A stretch of DNA of 64,000 nt from Adineta vaga (GCA_021613535.1 CP075494.1:11408001-11472000), one strand, 5' to 3'; shown: positions 43,355-54,836, counted from the first letter of the stretch. A program made the numbers and translations. The notes: generated by a model from the sequence alone, not told the origin.

Positions 43355-45268
43355 TTATAGTAAGGAACTGTATGGATCTTGACCGAAAGTCTGTAATGAT
43401 GATAATCCAGACATTGGACGATATTGAGCAACATCAAGAATTCTTTCGTAAAGTGCAACTGTTTCTGGAGACAAACCCGCATTTAAAAGACGTCGTTCAA
43501 GACCAGTATCATGATGGACAAGTGCTTTTTGATTTGAATGTGGAGAAACGACGGGTAAATCGATACGTAACGGAATGCTAGCATATGCTCTAGCAAGTTT
43601 AGGTATATCATAGATACTATTCGATGTGATATTAATCCAGTTCATACTGGGACCAGGTGTCAGAGAAAGATTTTGATTTGAATTAGTGGGTATGTTCATC
43701 AGATTTCGGAAACTGAAAGAATTATTAATATTGTTACTACTTGATATCGATTGATCTTGATAATTGGATGTTTCCTAGAAAGAAAAATAAAGAAATTCAA
43801 AATATTGTCAATTGCTTTTTTAAATATGGAAAGATTCTCTTCTTACAACTTGATATAGTTATATTCATATCTTTGATTAGAATTACCTCATTTTGTACTG
43901 CATTTGAATTGACTGGAATATTAGTAATATTTGTTAGCGGCATTGTTGGATGTTGCTGTTGTTGCTGATCATGATAGCTTTGGACAAAGGAGAGCATTTG
44001 TTGTTGTTGCTGTTGTGTAGGTCTGTATATTCTTCCTTGAATATTCAATGGTGCTCGTTTTGTAATTGGAAATGATTTTTGATTGAGACGCATTTGTCTT
44101 AGAAAAGGACGAAAAGCACTACGAGATCCACCAACAATAGCTACATTGGTATTTGGTAGAATTCCTTGATTAACTTTTTGTGTTGTATTCAATGGTGTAG
44201 TTCTGTTATGCGTATTATTAGACAAGATTATTTGAAGTGACGGATTGGTTGATTTTGAATTTGAATTTACAGTAGAAGCAACAGAATTTGTGTCCACAGA
44301 GCCGGATTGAGATGGCGTAGAATTACGAGAATTACTACTAGAAATTGATTGATGTGGTGATATTCGAGGTAAATTAGTTTGTAGAGCAGTATTTGTTCGA
44401 GATTGATTGGTAGTTGATTGCATTAATGACTGAACAGGTGTCATTGGTGGCAATGGTGCAAAGGAAACTAAATGAATAAATTGATGTCAAATATTAATTA
44501 AGAATTGATCATTCAATAGAGATCAGACGAACCTTTATGAAAATGTTTCCTTGTTCTTCCTGTACTAACGGTTACTGTTGATTGTGATTGTGATTGTGAT
44601 TGTGCTTGTGATAATATCGATTGTTGAGTTGGTATCCGTTGTGAAAGACTTGATATTGGTTGTGACATGGATGAAGTTGGTTGAGATCTATTGAAAGTTG
44701 AATTTGAGAATGTTGGTGATGATAATGTTTGTGAAAAATTTGACGCTGAATTTGATAGAGATGGCGTAGACATTACTGATATTGTCTCCGGTGATGAAGT
44801 ATCCGTTGGTGTGAAACCAGCACGTTTGATATCATTTACAGTAATGATAGTTATCACGACTGGAGGTTTTCGTCTTTCAGTATCTATATTCGTTGTATTT
44901 GCATTAAAGAAATGTTTATAATTGCCAGTTGACATTGTATTCGATGATAGATCAGCATCTGAAGAATCGGTAAATTTTCTTCTACTCATCATCATTGCAT
45001 TTTGTGATGATGATGGTGGTATATAACGTTTTGATCCATCACGAAAACGTACTTCAATTGGAGGTTTGGTTGGATTTTGAACTGCTCGTTGCTGATGAAA
45101 ATTAACTGTCGGAATTGAACGAGCACTAATGAGACCATTAATAGACCCATTAGGATAGACATGATTTTGTATTCGAGGATATGAATTATTGGTGGATGCA
45201 ATAAAACTGCCTGACTCCTCATAAATCGTTTCCAGAGGAGCAATAACTGAAGTTTTTGACATCACCAT
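43355..45268 (-). CDS. Unknown Ser/Asn/Gln-rich protein
   Basis: Three exons, 44533-45268, 43887-44467, 43355-43774; 1737 bases, 578 residues in frame. Most of the chain is low complexity: Ser/Thr/Asn stretches, a SQSQSQSQS run near residues 230-240 and poly-Gln (QQQQQ, twice). Short ordered-looking islands are IEVRFRDGSKRYIPPSSS near residue 75, PPVVITIITVNDIKRAGFTP near residue 140, and the C-terminal helix ERRLLNAGLSPETVALYERI. The last is the best search probe. No signal peptide or membrane segment. The composition suggests a nuclear or cytoplasmic regulatory protein, but no family was recognised. Confidence 0.6.
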
Positions 45269-46100
45269 GATTCAAAAATATCTTGACAACTTAAATTTGT
45301 CGATCAATTAAATATTTGTATTCTATTCATTGATTTCATTCATTCAAATTTACTTTGAAATTTCTTTGTTATTGGAGTAAAAATGATTAATCATTGATCA
45401 CTTTATTGAATTGAAAGATCCTTCTTAACAATCACTTGATCGTTGGTGTTGTCAATATAATGATATGGATATTAATACTAAAATATGAGAAAAAAAATGA
45501 CACAATTTCTCTTCACAATCAAATTGATTTCAAATGAATACAAAATTGTCTTATTACTTAACTATTCTCCATTAAGAAACAAAAGTTTAATCTACATAAT
45601 CAAAATATTGATTCATTGTCGAAGAAAATACTTCCCTTCGTTTGTTAACTAAAACAAACTATGAATACGATCATTCGAAGAAAAGAAACGAGATATCAGT
45701 AAACGATAATTGCAACTTGCTCTTATTCACGGTTTACCTTCAAATAAGCGTTAGATATATACATTTTGTGGTTAAATAGGTCTTGTGTGTCTCACCTTTT
45801 TCTCATTCTCTACTCTCTTACTCGTACTAGCAACGTCGGTAGGTTGAATGACAAGATCAATATCTTTGTAGTGGCTGAACATAAACAAAGAACAATGATT
45901 TGACAGCAAAATCTACGACAAAAAAAAACATCACCTATTTACCGTCTGTTTCTTTTTTTATCATTATTATCTATTCAGAATATCGATGAATATCATGTAA
46001 ATACTGGTTATACAAAAATCCTTCATAATCGTCTATTCTTTTTTTATTTCTTCTTTGTAACAACATCGATTTTTTTCTCTCTTACTTTCATGGTCAAACG

Positions 46101-46122
46101 TATATATATATATATATATATA
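46101..46122. repeat. (TA)n microsatellite
   Basis: Eleven TA units in intergenic DNA. Confidence 0.85.
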
Positions 46123-47174
46123 CAATCTAAAATGATGCCTTGTTCGTGATTATAATTTGATTTGATTGCACCATTAGAATGATTATATATCTATATATAT
46201 AAAGTAATGCAATAAAAAAGAGTAACGTTGTCTCTTTTACAATCGAAATAATCTCTGTTCTATTAATATTTAATCGTATGATAATGATTCGCTTCTTTCT
46301 TTCTCATTTATACCAAGTAGAGAAGATGATAATGATAGTTATATTCATTCTTAACGGTGTATCATATTTTGTTTGAAGTATGACTTAGTTCATTGAAAAT
46401 GTTTCGGTCTTTTTTTGTCCGTTCTCGTCACATATTATTAATAGAAATATAATGTTTGAGAAAAAGTAAATTGTTCAAAACGTGTTCGATATTCAAGTGC
46501 ATTGAATATGTTTTGTTCATTACGAGGTATCGAACATGTTCTTTCATCGTTCTCATCCTTGAGATTGTTATCTAAATCATAGTTATACTATTTAGTGAAG
46601 GTATCAATAGAATATTCACCTTGCTTTTTTCCATTACTTTTTATTATCATATTTTTCGTATTATTGGATTGTTTTTGTGCTTCTGGTTTCTCATATCATT
46701 TCATTCGGCAGGTTACAAATCAAACCTGTAGGACATATAAATAATGCATACCTTGATTTATAGACTGATATATGTTATGTAAACATATTCGAATAAACAG
46801 AATAATATACCTAGAATCTTCTTAATGAAGAAAATGATTGTCAGAAAGATTATATTTTATCTGTACACATGTTTCATTTAATACGATATACTATGAAATT
46901 TTTTGCGCGAAAGAAAACGTCCGGATAATAAATCGATCAATTAATTTGAATAAATCAACGTGATGTGTGCATGTCATTTGTATGAGATACAGATTATGAT
47001 GAATTCAAACGAATACTCAATGAACTATTGAAGATTTCTGTATTTTACTTGTTAAAACAATATTTTTGTTTTTGTTTAGATTTCAATTCAATATTTTCGA
47101 AAATCTATTTCATATTAATAAGAACCGAGTCGATGCATCGATATGTGTCATTTAAATTAATACTACGCTGAAGA

Positions 47175-47194
47175 ATATATATATATATATATAT
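47175..47194. repeat. (TA)n microsatellite
   Basis: About ten TA units, 45 bases 3' of the TLC-domain gene. Confidence 0.8.
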
Positions 47195-47240
47195 TTAGGA
47201 TTAGAGAAAATATTGATAAATTTTTATTCATAATTCACGA

Positions 47241-48053
47241 TCAACTAGGTAATAAAATCTGATTATTAACAATTAAAACATTATCTTCTGATTGTTTATT
47301 ATTTCTTTTTGATTTATTTTTTCTCAGGAATTGATTTTTTAATAAACGATAAAAGAGAATCATATTAAACACACCCATTGCCAATGTAATTGAAACAGTA
47401 AAAATTCTTATAATTAGATTCAAACGATCTCCATTCATATACAATTCACGCAAACCAATATAAACAATTCCAAAACGTAGTAAGATAAATGTTACATAAT
47501 TCCCAATATCAATGAAAATTTTCAAAAGATTTCGATGATATATCGATTTTGATAATAGTGAATACCAACGTAATAATCGACGAGCATGTAAAAATACACT
47601 GTTAATTTCTAATGAAAGACCATAGAGAGCATAACCAATATTTCGTGTATAATAAAGAACGTGCGAAAAAAAAATAATAACAATAATATGATGAGTTAGA
47701 ATTGGAAAGACGGATGTCGTCGAATTTTGTAAACAATCAATAAAATCATAACAAAAATAGCCAATACTAAATGCAAGTAACGCATAATTGAATCGATTGG
47801 AATGTGATAAGGGATCTTCAAACATTTCTGGTGCTCGTAAAACACCAATGATTAACAAAGTTGAACAAATACATGCATGAATAAAGCTGAGTAAGGTATT
47901 TTCTTGTAGCCAATTAGTTTTTTTATAATGAAGATTATGATTGCAAATAGTAAAGAAAGCGAATGATGATAAAATATAAATAAACATATAACAAGGAGAT
48001 ATTGGTTCATATGGAAAAAGATCTGTTTCATCGAAATAAACTTCGGTATACAT
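47241..48053 (-). CDS. TLC-domain (TRAM/LAG1/CLN8) membrane protein
   Basis: Single exon, 270 residues. Six to seven hydrophobic segments. The pattern FSIGYFCYDFIDCL followed about 15 residues later by LTHHIIVIIFF is the family signature (acidic residue in one helix, paired His in the next). The later segment YGLSLEINSVFLHARRLLRW carries the E..N..H(A/L)R motif seen in TLCD proteins. TLCD proteins influence membrane-lipid composition and fluidity; it resembles TLCD1/2/4 rather than ceramide synthase, as no homeobox or Lag1 motif is seen. The tail is basic (RKNKSKRNNKQS) and probably cytosolic. A TTTAG acceptor-like string lies four bases before the ATG. Activity is unproven. Confidence 0.8.
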   Translation of the reverse strand: MYTEVYFDETDLFPYEPISPCYMFIYILSSFAFFTICNHNLHYKKTNWLQENTLLSFIHACICSTLLIIGVLRAPEMFEDPLSHSNRFNYALLAFSIGYFCYDFIDCLQNSTTSVFPILTHHIIVIIFFSHVLYYTRNIGYALYGLSLEINSVFLHARRLLRWYSLLSKSIYHRNLLKIFIDIGNYVTFILLRFGIVYIGLRELYMNGDRLNLIIRIFTVSITLAMGVFNMILFYRLLKNQFLRKNKSKRNNKQSEDNVLIVNNQILLPS

Positions 48054-49542
48054 GTTACTAAACGAATGTGTAATGTGTTTGTTCTTTGATTCTCTTTTTT
48101 TCTTTAAATAACTACTGAAGATATGTATGACAGATGAATTGTTTTGTCACCTATGTGAATTTTATTTTACTTTACTTCCAATCTGTGCTTAGCAACGACA
48201 ATCGTATGAAAATTTTTCTTTCCTATGATCGATTAACAGAGAATGTTGTAGAAAGAACAATGAATAAACAATCAAACAGTTTCAATTCACTTCATGACTA
48301 CTGTTAATATGAAAGAAAATTTTGAATAAGACGTAGTTGAGATGTTTTACATGATTCAAATAAGATCGAGAAAGCGATCCTTTGGTTATATGAATAGAAG
48401 AACGTATCTGAATCGATTTTGCAACTCATATGATGCTTTCATCATAATGAGGAACGATTTTCGACACAAGGTAGATTTGATGTCATATTGAATCCACACA
48501 AAAAATTGATAAAATTTGAATTCAATTATTTTTATTTGTTCTGTGTCTGAGACATATTTCGAACGTATTGTACACAGTAAGTTTTGATTGAAAAAAAGAA
48601 TAATAATAGGTGGACGCATGTCAATGCATAATAAGATCAATTCGTCGAAATTAAAATAGTATTGTTCTCGAAAAGAAGAGACTTTCTATGGATAGATGAT
48701 GAAATTAGAATTTATACAATACAATAGTAAATTATATATTTTGTATTCTATTCAATAAGTAATAAGAACTAATTAGTGAGTTGATAAAACTGTGCAGATT
48801 GTTGTAATAGTATTTATCAATTACAGTAGAAATGCAATGTGAATTAACACTCTTTCTGGTAAAGAAGAAATATGAAAAATACTTTAGATTATTTTTCAAT
48901 CGTCAATACTGATTCGATTTGTAACAAGTTCTAGTAAGTAATTGTTTCACTTTTTAATTTTAAGATTTTGTAATACTTTATTCATTTATTCGATGTGTAG
49001 TTAATATATACTTCATTTAACCGTACTATTCAACGGAAAATAATATATGAACAATTATGAAAACAACAGCTCCGACAATGAAGAACTTCTTCAATTACTT
49101 TTTTGCCAGTGGAAAAAGAAGAAACTAAAAGAAATACATAAACACGATCATGTAAGAAATGAATTAATTCGACGAGATTGACAACTATTACATTCGTACA
49201 GACTATGATGATTTTTATATTCTTTAATGCCTTACTCTTTCAAATGGTAACTGAAAATCTATCACATAACTATGGAACATAAGGTAACTGAATAGAGACA
49301 ATTTTTGTCACACACAAAACACACCGAAATTATTCACTTATATTTCTAACTGAAAAGTGAAGAAGTTTAAACAGTGAGTTGATTGATTTGCACGTGGATT
49401 GTGAATTGGCACTGTATACTGGGTTTGGAAGACAATTATGTCGACATATATGTCTAAAGAAAGATTCATTTATCGTACATTTTCAAATAAAACGATCTCA
49501 TATTCAGGTAATCTTTGATGATCACATGAAATATGATTGATT
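48054..49542. other. Intergenic region with one possible mini-frame
   Basis: 1.5 kb with no recognised gene except the 44-residue frame at 49047 listed separately. No repeat of note. Confidence 0.45.
49047..49181 (+). CDS. Possible 44-residue mini-ORF
   Basis: Opens MNNYENNSSDNEELLQLLF, then a Lys-rich stretch and ends IRRD. The acidic-then-basic composition is more protein-like than surrounding frames, but there is no family match, promoter or splice signal. It may be chance or the leftover start of a decayed gene. Confidence 0.15.
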   Translation: MNNYENNSSDNEELLQLLFCQWKKKKLKEIHKHDHVRNELIRRD

Positions 49543-50846
49543 CTAAATTTTGACAAACCCATGACAATGATGAATTGTATGACGACGACTACAGCGATTC
49601 GCATTTTCGGATATTATTCTCAGGTTCAGTATGTCTATAGTCATATGTTCAAGAAAACGTGATCTTCGAGTATCTGGACAATTTGAATGATTACAATATT
49701 TGTTTTGACATACAAAGTGTTTTGCATGACTTGGTGTTTCAAGTCTTCCGACAGGATCTAAATAAACATGTGTTTGTTTTTAATCATATTGTAAGCTGTT
49801 GTTTCTCATAGGAACGATCTCGATTACTTACCTGATTTTTTTCTCAAATGTATTATTAGTGAACCGTTCGAATCAGTATGAGGGTAGTCTGCTTGAATCA
49901 GTTTTGACCCAGGCCATAACATTATCTCTTTAGACTTATCACTGGAATAAGCACTTATCAATTTACCTTGAACACCTGATAAACAAGTAGATAGTAACTG
50001 TTCATTAGCATGTTGAGTTTTGTATTTCTTTAATTCAGTATCAGAGACTATCCATGTTCCCAATGAAGTATACTGTAGTTCTGAATTTGAAAGAAGGCTT
50101 TTTTTAACATCATCATCGCAAGGTATGACCTGCCAAAGTTTTTGACTGTCTGCCTCGGGCAATTTATCGAACGCTGTTTTTAATAAGTTCAGATATTTGA
50201 ACCATTGTTTGAGTTTAGATTTATCTCCGGAACTAAATGCTGCTTGTAGACGACTGTCAAGGCTTCCTGACTCCCATTGCATTGTATAAAGATAAATAGC
50301 AGCCGATTCATCACGAGTAAGATGAGAATCATTTGGGTAATGACATTTTGTTTTAGCTTCTTTGATGTACCGAGATAGTTGGTCAATATCATTAGAAAAC
50401 GGTTTCATAGCGTCTTCCAATGATGTAAGCGGTTCATTACGGTAACCAACCATAAGTTCTTCAGGATTATTTGTAAGAACGGAAATATTATTTTTATGTG
50501 GTCGTATGGGAGGAGCTTTCTGTATTTTTCTCTCGAAATAGATGTCCTGTGATTGATTATGGTTAGAAAGGTTTCTTGGTTGAAGACGATGTTCTGTAAA
50601 ATTTTCAGCTAATTGATCAATACTACCAATAAGAGGAATGAGAACGTTCTTAGAAGAACTCTCTGAAGATTTCTGACGATTGATTGGATGACTATCAGGT
50701 CTTTTAGCATCTAATCTTGTGAATGCATTTTTTTCTAAAGATGCATTTTCCCTATTAAGTCGATATAGATGGCTTGCTTCGTCAGAAACCATCATTGACG
50801 ACGATTGTGGTGCAGGTTTTTTACAACAGCAACATCGACATCCCAT
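49543..50846 (-). CDS. ART-like protein with acylated N-terminus, partly degenerate
   Basis: Two exons, 49832-50846 and 49543-49757; 409 residues. It opens MGCRCCCCKK, which predicts N-myristoylation on Gly2 and palmitoylation of the cysteine cluster, hence a membrane-attached cytosolic protein. After a disordered 110-residue linker comes an ADP-ribosyltransferase fold of the arginine-ART type: DESAAIYLYTMQW and WFKYLNLLKTAFDKLP. The strand expected to hold the NAD-binding Arg reads KLWQVIPCDDD, with no Arg. The ExE position reads SKEIMLWPG, keeping the last Glu but not the first. Transferase activity is doubtful; a scaffold or binding role is more likely. Exon 2 encodes a short tail starting HAKHFVCQNKYC. 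A paralogue lies at 56937-58084, and the gene is head-to-head with the ART-TPR gene. Confidence 0.75.
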
Positions 50847-51455
50847 AGTTTTACGTAGATTCTTTTCAGGTCTAATGCAAAGTTTAAAAACAGTTGTAAC
50901 AATTGTATTTGTGTTTCTGTTTTGGTTATTTTATATTAGTGAAGAGAGTAACATTCATTCTTCTTTTTATTGTACATTTGAAAGACTTCTTTACATAATT
51001 ATTACTATGTGAGTATGAGCATCAGCCAAAATACTGTTCGTATCGATTTCAATAGAAATAAAAAGCAACTCTTTCCTTCAGTGCATCGTTTTATTAGCAG
51101 GATTTTTTGTGTGAGATGACACGAGTATTCGTACTGTTAGGTAGAGTATACCAACGATGTTTAATTAGATTCTAGTTTTTTTTGTGTCTTTCGAGAAGCT
51201 ACTCAATTATTTTTTCCAGTGCTATAAGAATATGTATAAATGCTGGAAGATTTGCTGCTAATCTTTTTTTCGTCGACGAACTAATTGTTTTATCTTTATT
51301 CGTTTCTTTATCGTACAAACACTGCATAGCAATTAACCAATCGGAATGTGAGTTTTATTACAATTCTTTACTTCCGACTCTGAAAAATTCCCTATAAAAT
51401 AACAACAACATCAGTTTTTACATGTGTATGAAATAAATTCAGTTTTTTGCGCCAC
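50847..51455. promoter_or_regulatory. Shared divergent promoter region of two ART genes
   Basis: 609 bases between the ART-like gene on minus and the ART-TPR gene on plus. TATAAAAT at 51393-51400, 56 bases before the ATG at 51456, is a candidate TATA box for the plus-strand gene. No gene is seen inside; the frames at 50719-51012 and 51182-51397 are shadows or low-complexity. Confidence 0.4.
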
Positions 51456-53480
51456 ATGAGCCAAAAGAAGGTACCACCACGAAATAATTTCTCCAATGCA
51501 GGAAAATCTAAAGCAACACTTTCTTCCAACAAAAGTAAAACAGTAACGAAACAAACGCAGCAAACTGTTTCGCCATCATCATCATCATCATCATCAAATA
51601 CTGCTGCAACAACTAAAGATGATTTCGAAGAAGTTTCGAGTATGCAGAACTGTACACTCTTCTGGTTAGATGCTAACATCGATCTTGAAGATAACAGTTA
51701 TCGTAATTCAGTTACTCAACTACGATCTATTGTCAGTGTCATTCGTGTATTCAATGCTATTGATGAATGTATCGAAATTCTCAAGAAAATTAAAAAGCAA
51801 AAGGTTCTACTGGTAGTATGTGATTCTCTTGGTCCTCATATTGTACCACGCATTCATGATATGCATAATCTCTTTGCAATTTTCATGTTTTCTAACAAAA
51901 AATCAATTGATGAATCATGGACGACCAATTGGACAAAAATTACTGGTATATTTACAGATATCAACAGTCTTTGTGAATCAGTTCAACAAATTGTGCGGCA
52001 ATGTGAACAAGATTTTATAGATATCAGTTTATTTCCAGTAAATAATTCATCCGGTTCAAATCAAGATCAGCTTGATCAATCATTTATGTATACACAATTA
52101 ATCAAAGAAATAATTCTGGAACTTAACTATAGTGATGAAAATATTATAGAACTAGTAGTATATTGTCGGAAGAAATATTCTGGCAAACAAGACGAGTTAC
52201 AAACAATCAATGAATTTCGAAATGGATATCGAAACACATTGTCTATATGGTGGTATTCACGTGAATGTTTTATCTATCAAATGCTTAACTTGGCACTTCG
52301 ACAACAAGAACTTGATTCTATTATTAGAATGGGATTTTTCATTCGTGATCTTCTTCAACAGATTGAAGATCTATATAAAGAGCAAACAAAAGATTTTCGA
52401 GCAAAACTAACACTCTTTCGTGGTCAACGTGTTTTACTTAAGAAATTCGAAGAAATGAAAAAAACAATTGGTGGTTTGATTTCATTCAATAATTTCTTAT
52501 CAACAAGTAAGCAACTTAGCGTGGCGAAGAAATTTGCTAATCCATTATCTATGGATCGGTCAACAATTGCTGTACTCTTTATTATCACCGTTGATGCATG
52601 CGTTTCATCCGTTCCTTTTGCTAATATTCGTAACATAAGTTATATTTCAGGTGAAGAAGAAATATTATTTTCAATGAATGCTATTTTTCGTATAACTGAT
52701 ATAAAACCAAGTGATGAAAATCATGGACTTTGGAATGTCTATCTTACAGCAACAAGTGACAAAGATCGCCAGTTAAATAATCTCTTGGAACACATGCGAT
52801 TAGAAATTGATGGATCGTCAGCATTGTATCGATTAGGTGCTTTAATGATGAAATTTGGTGCATTCAAAAAAGCCGAAGAAATTTATAATAACCTTCTTAA
52901 ACAAGAGCTTGATGAAGTGGAAAAAGGAAACACTTATTATCAACTTGGTCACATCAATGATAATCTAGGTGATTACAAGAGAGCCCTTGATTTCTATCAG
53001 CAAGCCTTGAAAATTTATATGGCACATCTTCGAGCTGATCATCCAAATATTGCAACTTGTTACAATAATATTGGCTTAGCGTATGATAACATGGATGATT
53101 ATAACAAGGCGCTTCCCTTCTATGAAAAAGCTCTTGAAATCTACAAAACAAGTCTACCAGAAGATCATCCAAATATCGCTATTTCCTACAATAGTATTGG
53201 TTTAATATACAACACTAAAGGTGAATATCAAAAGGCACGTTCATATTGTGAGAGGGCACTTGCTATTTTCAAAGAAAAACTTCCATCAAATCATCCATTG
53301 ATAGCGACTTCGCACAGTAATCTTGGTTCAGTATATGCAAATTTGAGAAGTTTTTCAGAAGCTATTGGTTCATACAAACGTGCCGTAGATATTGGACAAT
53401 TAGCACTACCTCCGAACCATCCCAATCTGGCTGTATACAAGCAAAATCTTGAATCTGTGACCAAGAAAGGAAATAAATGA
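51456..53480 (+). CDS. ADP-ribosyltransferase fused to TPR repeats
   Basis: Intronless, 674 residues from the ATG at 51456 (a TTG nine bases upstream is not used). A Ser-rich head includes poly-Ser encoded by (TCA)n. An unrecognised alpha/beta domain (about 65-200; TLFWLDANID, VLLVVCDSLG) follows. The ART domain (about 210-435) has the full R-S-E set: Arg322 in LFRGQ, STS at 349-351 and EEE at 400-402 in SGEEEILF, so NAD-dependent transfer to protein is predicted. Five or so TPRs (about 440-665) of the kinesin-light-chain type repeat the pattern YNNIGLAYDNMDDYNKAL..YEKALEIY with DHPN between them; these bind protein partners. This fusion is numerous in bdelloid rotifers and rare elsewhere. 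No signal peptide, so probably intracellular. Substrate unknown. Confidence 0.88.
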   Translation: MSQKKVPPRNNFSNAGKSKATLSSNKSKTVTKQTQQTVSPSSSSSSSNTAATTKDDFEEVSSMQNCTLFWLDANIDLEDNSYRNSVTQLRSIVSVIRVFNAIDECIEILKKIKKQKVLLVVCDSLGPHIVPRIHDMHNLFAIFMFSNKKSIDESWTTNWTKITGIFTDINSLCESVQQIVRQCEQDFIDISLFPVNNSSGSNQDQLDQSFMYTQLIKEIILELNYSDENIIELVVYCRKKYSGKQDELQTINEFRNGYRNTLSIWWYSRECFIYQMLNLALRQQELDSIIRMGFFIRDLLQQIEDLYKEQTKDFRAKLTLFRGQRVLLKKFEEMKKTIGGLISFNNFLSTSKQLSVAKKFANPLSMDRSTIAVLFIITVDACVSSVPFANIRNISYISGEEEILFSMNAIFRITDIKPSDENHGLWNVYLTATSDKDRQLNNLLEHMRLEIDGSSALYRLGALMMKFGAFKKAEEIYNNLLKQELDEVEKGNTYYQLGHINDNLGDYKRALDFYQQALKIYMAHLRADHPNIATCYNNIGLAYDNMDDYNKALPFYEKALEIYKTSLPEDHPNIAISYNSIGLIYNTKGEYQKARSYCERALAIFKEKLPSNHPLIATSHSNLGSVYANLRSFSEAIGSYKRAVDIGQLALPPNHPNLAVYKQNLESVTKKGNK

Positions 53481-53720
53481 TTATCAAAATCGAAGGATGA
53501 ACATTTAACTGTGTCATAATCTTAATAAACGAGAGAGTTAGTTTTGAAATGAAACTTTTCCATCACTAGTGATATCAATAAGAAAGAATGAATGCAACGG
53601 TATATGTTTTGAGAATAGATATTTTTAATTTAGAAAGCGTAAAGTAACAACGAATAAATTTGTATGACATAAAATAAAAAGAAATTCAATAATTATTGAT
53701 TAGCAAGAAAAGAAAGTTGT

Positions 53721-54836
53721 TCAGAAAAAAGCCGCATCTATTAATTCTTCGAATTCATTATTTGTTTTCGTATTTGACATTGTATCCAGAAGTTCTAATA
53801 AAAAGAAAACATAGCCGATCAATCCAAGATGAGAACAATTCGTTCTGTTCTTACCAAAATAAAATGGAGTAAAATGAAGTTGCATTGTACGTTCATCGAT
53901 GCGGATTAATTGTGAATCATAAGTTATTTGTTCTTGTTGAGGTAATGAATGAATTACCGATGCTGGACGTGATGGTGATGATTCACTCTCAACTTCACTT
54001 TCTTCACTGGTTGCTGGGGGTGAAACTGGTATACCCATACATTCATGAATTAAACGCATAACAGCTGTACGATCATAATCACGTGGACGAATTGACGGTG
54101 GAATACTGAAAAAGAATAACCAACACATGCTATCATTCGGCTCATATAAAACTAACCGTCGGAAAAAGTAATTCACACGTTGTTCAAGAGCAGTGTCAGA
54201 AATTTGTGGATTGAGTTTGAGCAATTGAAGAATTTTATGTCTAATAAGAGAAAGAATTAGAATGTCAAAATCAATCGGGAAAGTGATTTTTCACTACACT
54301 AGGAAAACTTCGATGCTACCTTCACCGGCAATAGCATCAACATTTAAACGTCGAAAACCAAGACGTCGATTATGTAAATATTGTCGAATAAGTGACGCAT
54401 CATGGCGAGTAAATATATATGCTGTTAATTCACCCTCTCCCCATGGACGTGTTAATGTTTGTTCACGAACAACAATTACACCTAAAATCTAAAAAAATAA
54501 ACAGACATTACTTTGAAAAATAGTTTTATCAAAAAAATCAAATAACTAACACGAGCACCATGAATTTCACGTGTTAATAATGTTTCCCATTCATGTGGCT
54601 GCATCATATGATCAAGATTATGAATAACTAACATTACTAATTTCAGACCAGTATTCGACAATCTATTCAAAGATATCAAATTCAACGAAAAACAATACAA
54701 AAAAAAACGAAGAAGTATTTTACTCATCATGTTCATCTTCACTGTATTGTGAATGCGATGTAATACCTACAAAAATTCATAAAGTCTACAATAAATATTT
54801 TATTTTCAACTTACTATTTCGTTTTCGTGCATACAT
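53721..54836 (-). CDS. Unknown 258-residue protein, ordered core
   Basis: Seven exons rebuilt: 54815-54836, 54724-54766, 54551-54662, 54298-54488, 54157-54240, 53855-54105, 53721-53794; 777 bases, exact frame, with GTTAGT or GTAGTG donors at three junctions. An acidic-leaning head (SEDEHDE) is followed by a folded-looking core (about 22-170): LKLVMLVIHNLDHMMQPHEW, ARILGVIVVREQ, AYIFTRHDASLIRQYL, RRLGFRRLNVDAIAGEGSIE and QRVNYFFRR. A Ser/Glu linker and a C-terminal segment (LIRIDERTMQLHF...) close it. The alternating strands and helices look like a compact cytosolic or nuclear domain. No family was recognised. Seven clean exons argue strongly that it is real. Confidence 0.65.

Larger units (their letters stand above)
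45269..47240. other. Intergenic region, no gene seen
   Basis: 2 kb of AT-rich DNA with two TA microsatellites. No frame with protein-like composition was found on either strand. Confidence 0.5.

Noticed and set aside
51392-51679. Minus-strand poly-Asp frame
   Set aside because: Antisense of the poly-Ser (TCA)n segment of the ART-TPR gene.
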